From Kitasatospora acidiphila (GTDB lineage: Bacteria; Actinomycetota; Actinomycetes; Streptomycetales; Streptomycetaceae): a stretch of DNA of 64,000 nucleotides. The translations under genes and the position numbers were made by a program. Below, in pieces: positions 13,218-21,154 of the stretch (positions within the stretch are counted from its first letter, which is position 1; every line of letters starts with the position of its first letter). The DNA lies in NCBI RefSeq assembly GCF_006636205.1, contig NZ_VIGB01000003.1:5508501-5572500 (forward strand), given 5' to 3'. The notes under the pieces were generated by a model. It saw nothing but the letters and a program-made list of their open reading frames with translations, made no database searches and was not told where the DNA came from.

Positions 13218-14485
13218 GCACCGCGACCGAGACCCGTCCCAAGCCGGCCGGCAAGGCGCCGGCCAAGGGCGCCAAGAAGCTCTCCTGGCCGATCGTGCTG
13301 CTGCTGTCGGCCGGTGCCCTGGTGCTGTTCTCGGTGGTCGGCATGATCACCGGGAACCACAGCCTGACCTCCTCCGGCCAGGTCTCCGCCGCGCTCGGCG
13401 CCGCAGTGCCGATCGGCATGGCCGGCCTCGGCGGCCTCTGGTCCGAGCGGGCCGGCGTGGTCAACATCGGCCTCGAAGGCATGATGGTGGCCGGCACCTT
13501 CGCCGGCGCCTGGACCGGCTACCTGGTCAACCCCTGGGTCGGCCTGCTGGCCGGCATGGCGGCGGGCGCGCTCGGCGGCCTGCTGCACGCGGTGATCACG
13601 GTCGGCTTCGGCGTCGACCACATCGTCTCCGGTGTCGGCATCAACCTGCTGATCCCCGGTCTGTGCCTGTACATCAACCGGATCTACTACACGGACTACA
13701 TCAGCGCCGGTGCCGGTGCCTCCAAGTCCCCGCCGACCCAGCCGCTGCCGTTCATCACCGTGCAGCACCTGTCGCAGTGGCTGGACAGCGTCGAGGGCCA
13801 CCACTGGTTCCTGATCTCGGACCTGGCCGGCGTGGTCGGCGGTCTGGTCACCAACCTCTCGGTGGTCACGCTGATCGCGGCCGCCCTGCTGGTCGCCAGC
13901 TACTTCATCCTGTGGCGGACCACCTTCGGCCTGCGGCTGCGCTCCTGCGGTGAGAACCCGACCGCCGCCGAGTCGCTGGGCGTCAACGTCTACAAGTACA
14001 AGTACATCGCGGTGATCGCCTCCGGTGGCTTCGCCGGCCTGGGCGGTGCCTACCTGTCGATGGTCGCGGCCAACGTCTTCCAGGACGGGCAGACCGGCGG
14101 CCGCGGCTACATCGGTCTGGCCGCGATGATCTTCGGTAACTGGCTGCCCGGCGGGCTGGCCACCGGCGCGGGCCTGTTCGGCTTCACCGACAGCCTGCAG
14201 CTGCGCGACCCGAGCTCGGTGCACGTGCTGCTGCTGGTCGTCTCGATCGTCCTGGCGCTGCTGGGCCTGTGGAACCTGTACCGCCGCAAGTGGGTCGGTG
14301 CCGCGGTCACCCTGGTGGCGTCCGGTGCGCTGGCGCTCTGGTACGCCTCCACCAGCACCGTGGAGCGTCCGCTGATCGTGGCCTCGCCGTACGTCATCAC
14401 CCTGGTGGTGCTGGCGCTCTCGGCCCAGCGGCTGCGCCCGCCGAAGGCGGACGGCCAGATCTACCGCAAGGGCCAGGGCAAGTGA
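13214..14485 (+). CDS. Nucleoside ABC importer permease (second)
   Basis: Second membrane subunit (423 residues), paired with the preceding permease to form the channel. ATG at 13214 overlaps the previous stop (ATGA). After a Lys/Ala-rich cytoplasmic leader come multiple membrane spans; the family motif LWSERAGVVNIGLEGMMVAG and the loop CGENPTAAESLGVNVYKYKY are both present. The stop overlaps the cytidine deaminase start as GTGA. The larger extracytoplasmic loop (about residues 155-200) is longer than I would expect in short homologues, which may be a lineage feature. Confidence 0.92.
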   Translation: MSTATETRPKPAGKAPAKGAKKLSWPIVLLLSAGALVLFSVVGMITGNHSLTSSGQVSAALGAAVPIGMAGLGGLWSERAGVVNIGLEGMMVAGTFAGAWTGYLVNPWVGLLAGMAAGALGGLLHAVITVGFGVDHIVSGVGINLLIPGLCLYINRIYYTDYISAGAGASKSPPTQPLPFITVQHLSQWLDSVEGHHWFLISDLAGVVGGLVTNLSVVTLIAAALLVASYFILWRTTFGLRLRSCGENPTAAESLGVNVYKYKYIAVIASGGFAGLGGAYLSMVAANVFQDGQTGGRGYIGLAAMIFGNWLPGGLATGAGLFGFTDSLQLRDPSSVHVLLLVVSIVLALLGLWNLYRRKWVGAAVTLVASGALALWYASTSTVERPLIVASPYVITLVVLALSAQRLRPPKADGQIYRKGQGK

Positions 14486-14886
14486 CGGCGGCTCAGGATG
14501 CGGCGGCGATCGACTGGGAGCGGCTGCGGGCCGCGGCCCGGGACGCGATGTCCCGGGCCTACGCCCCCTACAGCAAGTACCCGGTCGGCGCTGCGGCGCT
14601 GGTCGACGACGGTCGGGTGGTGACCGGCTGCAACGTGGAGAACGCCTCCTACGGCCTCGGCCTGTGCGCCGAGTGCGGGCTGGTCTCGGCGCTGTACGCC
14701 AGCGGTGGCGGCCGACTGGTCGCATTCACCTGTGTGGACGGCGCCGGGGAGCCGCTGATGCCGTGCGGCCGCTGCCGCCAGCTGCTCTGGGAGCACGGCG
14801 GTCCTGAACTGCTGGTCGAACTCCCCAGCGGGATCAAGCCGATGACCGAGGTGCTGCCCGACGCCTTCGGTCCGGAGCGGCTGTAG
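14482..14886 (+). CDS. cdd: Cytidine deaminase
   Basis: Deaminates cytidine and deoxycytidine to uridine and deoxyuridine in the cytoplasm. This is a 134-residue homotetrameric-type enzyme. The catalytic zinc motifs are clear: NVENASYGLGLCAEC (zinc Cys and catalytic Glu) and PCGRCRQ (two further zinc Cys), and the substrate-binding PYSKYPVGAA is near the N-terminus. The GTG start is inside the end of the permease gene (GTGA), so import and deamination are coupled in one operon. After the stop, short degenerate repeats of a CGGNTGTAG-like unit run to about 14935. Confidence 0.95.
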   Translation: MTAAQDAAAIDWERLRAAARDAMSRAYAPYSKYPVGAAALVDDGRVVTGCNVENASYGLGLCAECGLVSALYASGGGRLVAFTCVDGAGEPLMPCGRCRQLLWEHGGPELLVELPSGIKPMTEVLPDAFGPERL

Positions 14887-14945
14887 TTCCGGAACGGCTG
14901 TAGCCGGGCCGGTTGTCGTCGGACCGGTTGTAGTCAGCAGTACTG

Positions 14946-14957
14946 TGACGCGCGTAG
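14946..14957. promoter_or_regulatory. Nucleoside-regulon palindrome (one good half) upstream of deoA
   Basis: TGACGCGCGTAG matches CTACGCGCGTAG at ten of twelve positions, with the right half perfect. It directly follows a possible -10 (TACTGT, 14941-14946) and precedes the deoA leader hairpin. Operator function is inferred from the shared motif. Confidence 0.5.
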
Positions 14958-14961
14958 AGTG

Positions 14962-14998
14962 ACGCGTGGGGCGGCCGAGCAGTGGCCGCCCCACGCGT
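14962..14998. terminator. Long perfect hairpin in the cdd-deoA gap (terminator or leader attenuator)
   Basis: Arms ACGCGTGGGGCGGCC (14962-14976) and GGCCGCCCCACGCGT (14984-14998) give a perfect 15-bp stem with a 7-nt loop. A short CTTTTC follows a few bases later. It can end the importer-cdd transcript; since the operator lies just upstream of it, it may also lie in the deoA leader. Confidence 0.75.
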
Positions 14999-15051
14999 TC
15001 CTCGCTTTTCGGGGTCCTGGAGGGCCCCCTTCCTTCCCCTGGAGCCAAGCC

Positions 15052-16329
15052 ATGGACGTCATCTCCGTCATCCGCGCCAAGCGCGACCGCCAGGAGCTGA
15101 CCGATGATCAGATCGACTGGGTGATCGACGCCTACACCCGCGGCGCCGTGGCCGACGAGCAGATGTCCGCACTGGCCATGGCGATCCTGCTGAACGGGAT
15201 GAACCTGCGCGAGATCAGCCGCTGGACCGACGCGATGATCCGCTCCGGCGTCCGGATGGACTTCTCCGGGCTCAGCCTGCCCACCAGTGACAAGCACTCC
15301 ACCGGCGGCGTCGGCGACAAGATCACCCTGCCGCTGGCCCCGCTGGTGGCCGCCTGCGGTGCCGCCGTGCCGCAGCTCTCCGGGCGCGGCCTCGGCCACA
15401 CCGGCGGCACCCTGGACAAGCTGGAGTCGATCCCCGGCTGGCGGGCGCTGCTCTCCAACGAGGAGATGCTCCAGGTGCTGGGCGACACCGGCGCGGTGAT
15501 CTGCGCGGCCGGTGACGGGCTGGCCCCCGCCGACAAGAAGCTCTACGCGCTGCGTGATGTCACCGGCACCGTCGAGGCGATCCCGCTGATCGCCTCCTCG
15601 ATCATGTCCAAGAAGATCGCCGAGGGCACCGGGGCACTGGTGCTGGACGTCAAGGTCGGCTCCGGGGCCTTCATGAAGAACCTGGCGGACGCCCAGGAGC
15701 TGGCCCGCACCATGGTCGGCCTGGGCCGCGGCGCCGGGGTCAACACGGTGGCGCTGCTCACCGACATGTCCACCCCGCTCGGCCTGACCGCCGGCAACGC
15801 CCTCGAGGTCCGCGAGTCGGTCGAGGTGCTGGCCGGCGGCGGCCCCGCCGACGTGGTGGAGCTGACCGTCGCGCTCGCCCGGGAGATGCTGGCCGCCGCC
15901 GGCGTGCACGGCAAGGACCCGGCCGAGGCCCTGCGGGACGGATCCGCGATGGACCACTGGCGCCGCATGATCAGCGCGCAGGGCGGCGACGTGGACGCGC
16001 CGCTGCCGGTCGCCAAGGAGCAGCACGTGATCGCGGCCCCGGCCACCGGCGTGCTGACCGCCCTCGACGCCTACGCGGTCGGCGTCTGCGCCTGGCGCCT
16101 CGGCGCCGGCCGGGCCCGCAAGGAGGACCCGGTGCAGGCCGGAGCGGGCGTCGAGATGCACGCCAAGCCGGGCGACACCGTCACAGCCGGCCAGCCCCTG
16201 CTGACCCTGCACACCGACACCCCCGAGCGCTTCGACTACGCCATCGAGGCCCTGGCCGGCGGCATCGAGGTCTCCCCGGTGGGCACCGAGTACACCCGCA
16301 CGCCGCTGATCCTGGACCGGATCGGCTGA
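15052..16329 (+). CDS. deoA: Thymidine phosphorylase
   Basis: Splits thymidine and deoxyuridine with phosphate to the base and 2-deoxyribose-1-phosphate. The 425-residue length fits the family. The signature SGRGLGHTGGTLDKLESIPG is complete, the phosphate-binding KHSTGGVGDK precedes it, and the C-terminal alpha/beta domain ends normally with FDYAIEALAGGIEV. The ATG has GGAG about seven bases upstream. It follows cdd in the pathway sense (deoxycytidine to deoxyuridine to uracil) and carries the shared operator upstream. It ends at a strong hairpin. Confidence 0.94.
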   Translation: MDVISVIRAKRDRQELTDDQIDWVIDAYTRGAVADEQMSALAMAILLNGMNLREISRWTDAMIRSGVRMDFSGLSLPTSDKHSTGGVGDKITLPLAPLVAACGAAVPQLSGRGLGHTGGTLDKLESIPGWRALLSNEEMLQVLGDTGAVICAAGDGLAPADKKLYALRDVTGTVEAIPLIASSIMSKKIAEGTGALVLDVKVGSGAFMKNLADAQELARTMVGLGRGAGVNTVALLTDMSTPLGLTAGNALEVRESVEVLAGGGPADVVELTVALAREMLAAAGVHGKDPAEALRDGSAMDHWRRMISAQGGDVDAPLPVAKEQHVIAAPATGVLTALDAYAVGVCAWRLGAGRARKEDPVQAGAGVEMHAKPGDTVTAGQPLLTLHTDTPERFDYAIEALAGGIEVSPVGTEYTRTPLILDRIG

Positions 16330-16336
16330 GCACGCC

Positions 16337-16373
16337 GACGGCCCGGTGCGTCCCCGCGGCGCACCGGGCCGTC
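16337..16373 (+). terminator. Terminator after deoA
   Basis: GACGGCCCGGTGCG (16337-16350) pairs perfectly with CGCACCGGGCCGTC (16360-16373), a 14-bp stem with a 9-nt loop. It lies between the ends of deoA and the leftward Uma2 gene and may serve both. Confidence 0.85.
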
Positions 16374-16400
16374 GAGGCGGTGAGAGCCGCCGCGGCTCGG

Positions 16401-16967
16401 TCAGGTGGTCCCCGGGCCGTACGTCATGAGCTCGCTGGTGTCGATCGTCCACGGGCCGACGGTGACCTGGTCGCCGAAGGTGAACTTCTCGCGGGAGGCG
16501 TACTTCGGCTCGGAGTGCACGATGCCGGTGCCGTCGCGCGGGTCGACCAGGAGGTAGTGCGGGATGCCCATGGCGGCGTAGTCGCGGACCTTGTTCTCGT
16601 AGTCGTTCTCGGGGTTCGACTTGGAGACGATCTCCACGACCAGCAGCACCTCCTGAGGCAGGAGCGCCGGCCCCTCGCCTCGCAGGGTCGCCTCCGGAAA
16701 GACCATCAGATCCGGCCGCCGGAGTCGGCCGAGGCCGCTGTCCTCCAGATCCGCGCCCGCATAAGCGATGTACCCCGAATGGGTGTCCGGCAGTTGGGCG
16801 TTGAGTTGCCGCGCGAGCCGGAAGATCGCGTATTCGTGCCGCTTGACCGGCGACATCATCATGACGATCTGGCCGTCAGCGATCTCTATGGCTCCTATCC
16901 CCGGCACCTGCGGCAGCTGGTCGGCGATCTCGCGGAGCCGGGCGAACGTCGCGGCGTCGATGCTCAT
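16401..16967 (-). CDS. Uma2 family (DUF820) putative restriction-endonuclease-like protein
   Basis: A PD-(D/E)XK-fold protein of 188 residues, a family expanded in Streptomyces and cyanobacteria with no settled role. Motifs fit the nuclease core: RRPDLMVFP (Asp), LVVEIVSKSNPENDYENKVRDYAAMGIPHYLLVD (catalytic Glu and Lys region) and a final beta-rich segment. The ATG overlaps the upstream MFS stop as ATGA, so it is translationally coupled to a transporter, an unusual partner. A second, decayed family member is at 26.6-27.0 kb. Confidence 0.85.
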   Translation of the reverse strand: MSIDAATFARLREIADQLPQVPGIGAIEIADGQIVMMMSPVKRHEYAIFRLARQLNAQLPDTHSGYIAYAGADLEDSGLGRLRRPDLMVFPEATLRGEGPALLPQEVLLVVEIVSKSNPENDYENKVRDYAAMGIPHYLLVDPRDGTGIVHSEPKYASREKFTFGDQVTVGPWTIDTSELMTYGPGTT

Positions 16968-18391
16968 GCCGGAAGCGTACCCACGCCCGCCGACCGCCGG
17001 GCTGCGATCGCCTGCCGGGTCGCGTAGAGGGTGACGCCCGCCGCGAGGGCCATCGCGGTGAGGCCGACCGCCGCCGACCCCGGCCAGCCGACGGCGTGGT
17101 AGGCGTCGGCGCCCAGGGTGCCGCCGAGGCTGTTGCCCAGGTAGTAGGCGATCAGGTAGAGGGCGGAGGCCTGGGCGCGGCCGTGGGTAGCGGTGCGGCC
17201 GACGGCGGACGAGGCGGTGGCGTGGCCGGCGAAGAAGCCGGCGGTGATCAGCACCAGGCCGAGCAGGGCGCCGGTCAGTGAGTCGGTGAGGGAGAGCAGC
17301 AGGCCCGCGGTGGTGCAGCCGATCGCGGTGTAGAGCGCACCGCGGCGCCCGAGCCGGGCGGCCAGCCGACCTGCGCCGGCCGAGGAGGCGGTGCCGACCA
17401 GGTAGACCACGAAGATCGAGGCGGCCACCGACTGCGGCAGGTGGAAGGGTGCGGCGATCAGCCGGAAGCCGACGGTGTTGTAGACCGCGCCGAAGACCGC
17501 CATGAAGAGCAGGCCCAGACCGTAGAGCCGCAGCAGCAGCGGGTTGCGCAGATGGGAACCGACGGTGCGGCGCAGCGCCCGGGCGTCGACCGGGGAGCGG
17601 CGGAAGTGCCGCGCGGGCGGGATCAGCAGCCGGAACGCGACGGTGGCGGCCAGCGCCAGCAGGGCCGAGGAGACCAGGCCCCAGCGCCAGCCCCAGGCGG
17701 CGGCGGACCAGCCGGCGACCAGCCGTCCGCCCATGCCGCCGATGCTGTTGCCGGCCACATAGAGCCCCATCGCGGAGGCCAGGGCGCTCGGGTGCACCTC
17801 TTCGGCCAGGTAGGCCATCGCGGTGGCGGGCAGCCCGGCCAGTGCCGCGCCCTGGATGGCGCGCAGGGCGACCAGGGTGGTGAGGTCGGGGGCGAACGGC
17901 AGCGCGACGGCGATCAGTGAGGCGGCCGCCATCGAGCCGGTCATCACCGCGGTGCGGCCGAACCGGTCGGACAGCGCGCTGGCCGGCAGCAGGCCGAGCG
18001 CCAGACCCAGGGTGGCGGCGGAGGCGGTCCAGCTGGCCTGACCGGGGGTCAGCGAGAGGTCGGCGGCGAGCAGCGGCAGCAGGCCCTGGGTGGAGTAGAG
18101 CAGGACGAAGGTGGCGATACCGGCGGCGAAGAGCGCCAGGTTGGAGCGGCGGAAGTCGCGCTGCCCGGGCAGCAGGCGGGTGTCGGCCTGCGGGGGTGCG
18201 GCAGCCTGCGGGGTCCCATCGGTCTCCGGGGTCCCACCGGTGTGTGGGGTCCCACCGGCCTGCGGGGTCCCAACGGTGTGTGGGGTCCCATCGGTCTGTG
18301 GGGCGGCGGAGGTTGGCGTAGGGGCGACGGCGGGGGTTGGGGCGGCATCCGGCGCGCTGGCGGCGAATGCCCCGGTATCGGCGGAGGGCAT
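16964..18391 (-). CDS. MFS transporter (drug:H+ antiporter type)
   Basis: An integral membrane exporter-like protein of 475 residues. The MFS loop 2-3 motif appears as ALSDRFGRTAVM and its second-half counterpart as GRLAARLGRRGALY. ATG at 18391 is preferred: TACGTT lies seven bases upstream, suggesting a leaderless mRNA. A start at 18421 would add ten residues. The first 70 residues are not membrane but a Thr/Pro/Gly hexapeptide repeat (GTPxxx) coded by five 18-bp repeats. Divergent from a LysR regulator with a shared inverted repeat, and coupled to Uma2 downstream. Substrate not known. Confidence 0.88.
   Translation of the reverse strand: MPSADTGAFAASAPDAAPTPAVAPTPTSAAPQTDGTPHTVGTPQAGGTPHTGGTPETDGTPQAAAPPQADTRLLPGQRDFRRSNLALFAAGIATFVLLYSTQGLLPLLAADLSLTPGQASWTASAATLGLALGLLPASALSDRFGRTAVMTGSMAAASLIAVALPFAPDLTTLVALRAIQGAALAGLPATAMAYLAEEVHPSALASAMGLYVAGNSIGGMGGRLVAGWSAAAWGWRWGLVSSALLALAATVAFRLLIPPARHFRRSPVDARALRRTVGSHLRNPLLLRLYGLGLLFMAVFGAVYNTVGFRLIAAPFHLPQSVAASIFVVYLVGTASSAGAGRLAARLGRRGALYTAIGCTTAGLLLSLTDSLTGALLGLVLITAGFFAGHATASSAVGRTATHGRAQASALYLIAYYLGNSLGGTLGADAYHAVGWPGSAAVGLTAMALAAGVTLYATRQAIAARRSAGVGTLPA
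18210..18299. repeat. Five tandem 18-bp repeats coding a GTPxxx linker in the MFS protein
   Basis: Units begin GGGGTCCCA at 18210, 18228, 18246, 18264 and 18282, each exactly 18 bp and followed by (T/C/A)CGG and a variable five bases. They stay in frame and give hexapeptides of the type Gly-Thr-Pro-x-x-x on the minus strand. Copy number is likely to vary among strains. Confidence 0.9.
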
Positions 18392-18412
18392 GCCATAGAA
18401 CGTAGCTTCGGT

Positions 18413-18440
18413 CCATTCCATGCGTCCAATACATGAATGG
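18413..18440. promoter_or_regulatory. Candidate LysR operator between the divergent MFS and regulator genes
   Basis: CCATTCCATG (18413-18422) and CATGAATGG (18432-18440) form an inverted repeat with a one-base indel, separated by nine bases. It lies in the short gap between divergent starts, the normal place for a LysR-type binding site. The adjacent GATAAT (18443-18448) may be the regulator's own -10. Confidence 0.5.
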
Positions 18441-18458
18441 GCGATAATCAATGCTGTG

Positions 18459-19448
18459 ATGCATGAGCGGTCCCAGTCGGCGTCGGCCCAGTCCGCGTTG
18501 GCCCAGCCTTCGTTGGCCCAGCCTTCGTTCGAGCTCGGCCCCGATGCCCCGGGCGTCATCCTGGCGCCCCGGCTGGCCCAGTTCGCCGCCGTGGCGCGAC
18601 TGGAGCACATCACCCGGGCCGCGGAGGAACTGGGCATGCCGCAGCCCACGCTGTCCCGAGCGATCGCCCGGTTGGAGGCGGAGCTGGGGGTCGCCCTGCT
18701 GGCCCGGCAGGGCCGCGCGGTGCGGCTGACCAGGGCGGGTCGGCTGCTGCTCGACGCGGTCGAGCGGGCGCTGGCCGAGCTGGACCGGGGCGCGGCGGCG
18801 ATGCTGGCCGAGACCGACCCGGCGAGCGGCCGGGTGGCCTTCGGGTTTCTCCACACCATGGGGACGGATGCGGTCCCGGCGCTGCTGCGCGGCTTCAGGG
18901 CCGACCATCCGGGGGTGAGGTTCCAACTGGTGCAGGACTATGTGGCGGCGATGCTGGAACGGCTGCGCGCCGGTGAGCTGGACCTCTGCCTGGTCTCGCC
19001 GATTCCGTCCGAGCCCGAGTTGACGGCCCGCCAACTGGACGAGCAGCAGCTTTACTTGGCGGTTCCGGCCGACCACCGGCTGGCGGTGCGGCGGCGGATC
19101 CGGCTGGCGGAGGCGGCGGAGGAGCCGTTCGTCGCGGTGGAGTACGGCTACGGGCTGCGCACCATCACGGACGAGTTCTGCGCCCAGGCCGGCTTCACTC
19201 CGCGGATCGCCTTCGAGGGTGAGGACACCGAGACGCTGCGCGGCTTGGTCGCGGCCGGGCTCGGGGTGGCGCTGCTGCCGCCGGGTCTGGTGCCGCGGCC
19301 CGGGGTGGTCGAGCTGGCGGTGACGGCGCCGCGCACCCGGCGGGCGATCGGGCTCGCCTGGGTGACCGGCCGGCCGCTGCCGCCGCCAGCCGAGGCGTTC
19401 CGCGACTTCGTGCTCGCTCGGCGGGGGCGGTTGTTGGATCACGGGTGA
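18459..19448 (+). CDS. LysR family transcriptional regulator
   Basis: DNA-binding regulator of about 330 residues. The N-terminal winged helix is clear (FAAVARLEHITRAAEELGMPQPTLSRAIARLEAELG), followed by the effector-binding domain with typical segments such as LDLCLVSP and VAAGLGVALLPPG. ATG at 18459 is chosen; a frame from 18420 would run through the candidate operator. The 25 residues before the HTH are a short Ser/Ala/Gln repeat (SAQSALAQPSLAQPS), longer than usual. It is expected to control the divergent MFS-Uma2 pair and itself. Confidence 0.9.
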   Translation: MHERSQSASAQSALAQPSLAQPSFELGPDAPGVILAPRLAQFAAVARLEHITRAAEELGMPQPTLSRAIARLEAELGVALLARQGRAVRLTRAGRLLLDAVERALAELDRGAAAMLAETDPASGRVAFGFLHTMGTDAVPALLRGFRADHPGVRFQLVQDYVAAMLERLRAGELDLCLVSPIPSEPELTARQLDEQQLYLAVPADHRLAVRRRIRLAEAAEEPFVAVEYGYGLRTITDEFCAQAGFTPRIAFEGEDTETLRGLVAAGLGVALLPPGLVPRPGVVELAVTAPRTRRAIGLAWVTGRPLPPPAEAFRDFVLARRGRLLDHG

Positions 19449-19461
19449 CGGGGCGAGGGTT

Positions 19462-19664
19462 AATAATGCCCATTATTGCAGCCTGCTTGTCGCGGCGTGG
19501 GGTGCGCGAGTGGGTTGTTAATAATGGGCATTATTAGCGCCCACTGCCGGTTTGGGTGAGGCGCCGGGCCCCGGCGTGGGCGGGGTTCCAGGCTGGGGGC
19601 AGATAGCGGTTCAGGAAATGCTAATGGCCATTATTAATGAGCCGCATTAATAATGGCCAATACC
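19462..19664. promoter_or_regulatory. Array of four AT-rich palindromes, consensus AATAATG-N2-CATTATT
   Basis: Site A at 19462-19477 (AATAATG-CC-CATTATT) and site B at 19520-19535 (AATAATG-GG-CATTATT, extending one base each side) are perfect. Site C at 19620-19635 keeps CATTATT and a TAATGGCCATTA core. Site D at 19649-19664 keeps AATAATG. They fill the gap between the LysR gene and add, in DNA otherwise over 65% GC. This is likely a multi-site operator for an unknown regulator; nothing in the window obviously encodes it. Confidence 0.7.
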
Positions 19665-19695
19665 GGCAAGCCCGAGTGAACCCTCGGCGTGGGCA

Positions 19696-19725
19696 TTGGG
19701 TATCTACGCGCGTAGGGCTTAGACT
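19696..19725 (+). promoter_or_regulatory. add promoter with perfect CTACGCGCGTAG operator in the spacer
   Basis: TTGGGT (19696-19701) and TAGACT (19720-19725) are 18 bp apart and can serve as -35 and -10. The palindrome at 19704-19715 lies fully inside the spacer, as expected for a repressor site. The -10 is six bases before the ATG, so the mRNA is probably leaderless. Confidence 0.65.
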
Positions 19726-19731
19726 CCCGCA

Positions 19732-20879
19732 ATGCAGAAGCAGATCCCTCTCCCCGCGGGCACCACGGCCCCGCGCATCCCCACCGCCGAGCAGATCCGC
19801 CGCGCCCCAAGGTCGTGCTGCACGACCACCTGGACGGCGGCCTCCGCCCCGAGACGATCGTCGAGCTCGCCGCCGCCTGCGGCTACCAGAAGCTGCCCAC
19901 CACCGACCCGGCCAAGCTGGGCATCTGGTTCCGCGAGGCCGCCGACTCCGGCTCGCTGGAGCGCTACCTGGAGACCTTCGCGCACACCTGCGCCGTGATG
20001 CAGACCCGCGAGGGCCTGGTCCGCGTCGCCGCCGAGGCCGCCGAGGACCTGGCCGCCGACGGCGTGGTCTACGCCGAGGTGCGCTACGCCCCCGAGCAGC
20101 ACCTGGAGGGCGGCCTGACCCTGGACGAGGTGGTCGAGGCGGTCCAGGAGGGCTTCCGGATCGGCGAGGCCAACGCCCGCGCCAACGGCGACCGGATCAA
20201 GGTGGGCACCCTGATCACCGCCATGCGCCACGCCGCCCGCTCCCAGGAGATCGCCGAGCTGGCCAACCGCCACCGCGACACCGGCGTGGTCGGCTTCGAC
20301 ATCGCCGGTGCCGAGGCCGGCTTCCCGCCCACCCGCCACCAGGCCGCCTTCGACTACCTCAAGGGCGAGAACAACCACTTCACCATCCACGCCGGTGAGG
20401 CCTTCGGGCTGCCGTCGATCTGGGAGGCGCTGCAGTGCTGCGGCGCGGACCGGCTCGGTCACGGCGTGCGGATCACCGACGACATCACCGTGCACGACGA
20501 CGGCACCGTGACGCTCGGCCGGCTGGCCGCCTACGTCCGGGACAAGCGGATCCCGCTGGAGATGTGCCCCACCTCCAACCTGCAGACCGGTGCCGCCAGT
20601 TCCTACGCCGAGCACCCGATCGGCCTGCTCACCCGCCTGAAGTACCGGGTCACCGTGAACACCGACAACCGGCTGATGAGCGGCACCAGCATGAGCCAGG
20701 AGTTCGCCCACCTGATCGAGGCGTTCGGCTACGACCTGGACGACATGCAGTGGTTCACCGTCAACGCGCTGAAGTCGGCGTTCCTGCCGTTCGACGAGCG
20801 GCTGGCGATGATCAACGACGTGGTCAAGCCCGGCTATGCCGAGCTGAAGGCCGAGTGGCTGTTCGGCTCCTCGTCCTGA
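19732..20879 (+). CDS. add: Adenosine deaminase, with an apparent one-base frameshift near 19805-19808
   Basis: Deaminates adenosine and deoxyadenosine to inosine forms. Reading from ATG at 19732 gives [16 protein letters not shown]...AEQIRRAP, which then leaves frame; the next frame continues at once with [17 protein letters not shown]. Adding one C to the CCCC at 19805-19808 restores a protein of about 382 residues. Metal and catalytic motifs are intact: [43 protein letters not shown] and [13 protein letters not shown] start at GTG 19815 would lose the first beta strand just before the HxH motif. A base-calling error is more likely than decay. Operator and AT-rich palindromes lie upstream. 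Confidence 0.88.
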
Positions 20880-20952
20880 GCCTGCCCCGAGCTACTGCCG
20901 AACTCGTCCTGAGCTCGTCGGAGTTCGGGGCTCCGGCTCGATCTGACGTCCG

Positions 20953-20983
20953 TAAGCGGTCTGACGAAACGTCAGGCCGCTTA
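20953..20983 (+). terminator. Terminator after add
   Basis: TAAGCGGTCTGACG (20953-20966) pairs with CGTCAGGCCGCTTA (20970-20983) through 14 positions with one U-G pair and an AAA loop. It lies about 75 bp after the add stop. Confidence 0.8.
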
Positions 20984-21154
20984 TGTCATACGGTCCGACG
21001 ATTCACTCACACGGCTGATGCGCTTTTGGCCCGGGTCCTCGGCTGTGTCTACGGTGTGCCAGTCACTGCTGACACGGCGCAGCGGCGTATCCCGGGACGG
21101 CTGCCGCCCCGGGCCAGGCTGGGGCGCCGGCCCGAGAGGACACGAGGACTACTC

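Noticed and set aside
16401-19442. Very long open frames antisense to known genes, for example about 1000 codons on the minus strand here
   Set aside because: They arise from GC-rich third positions, are Arg/Pro/Ala-rich without domains and run through the intact Uma2, MFS and LysR genes.
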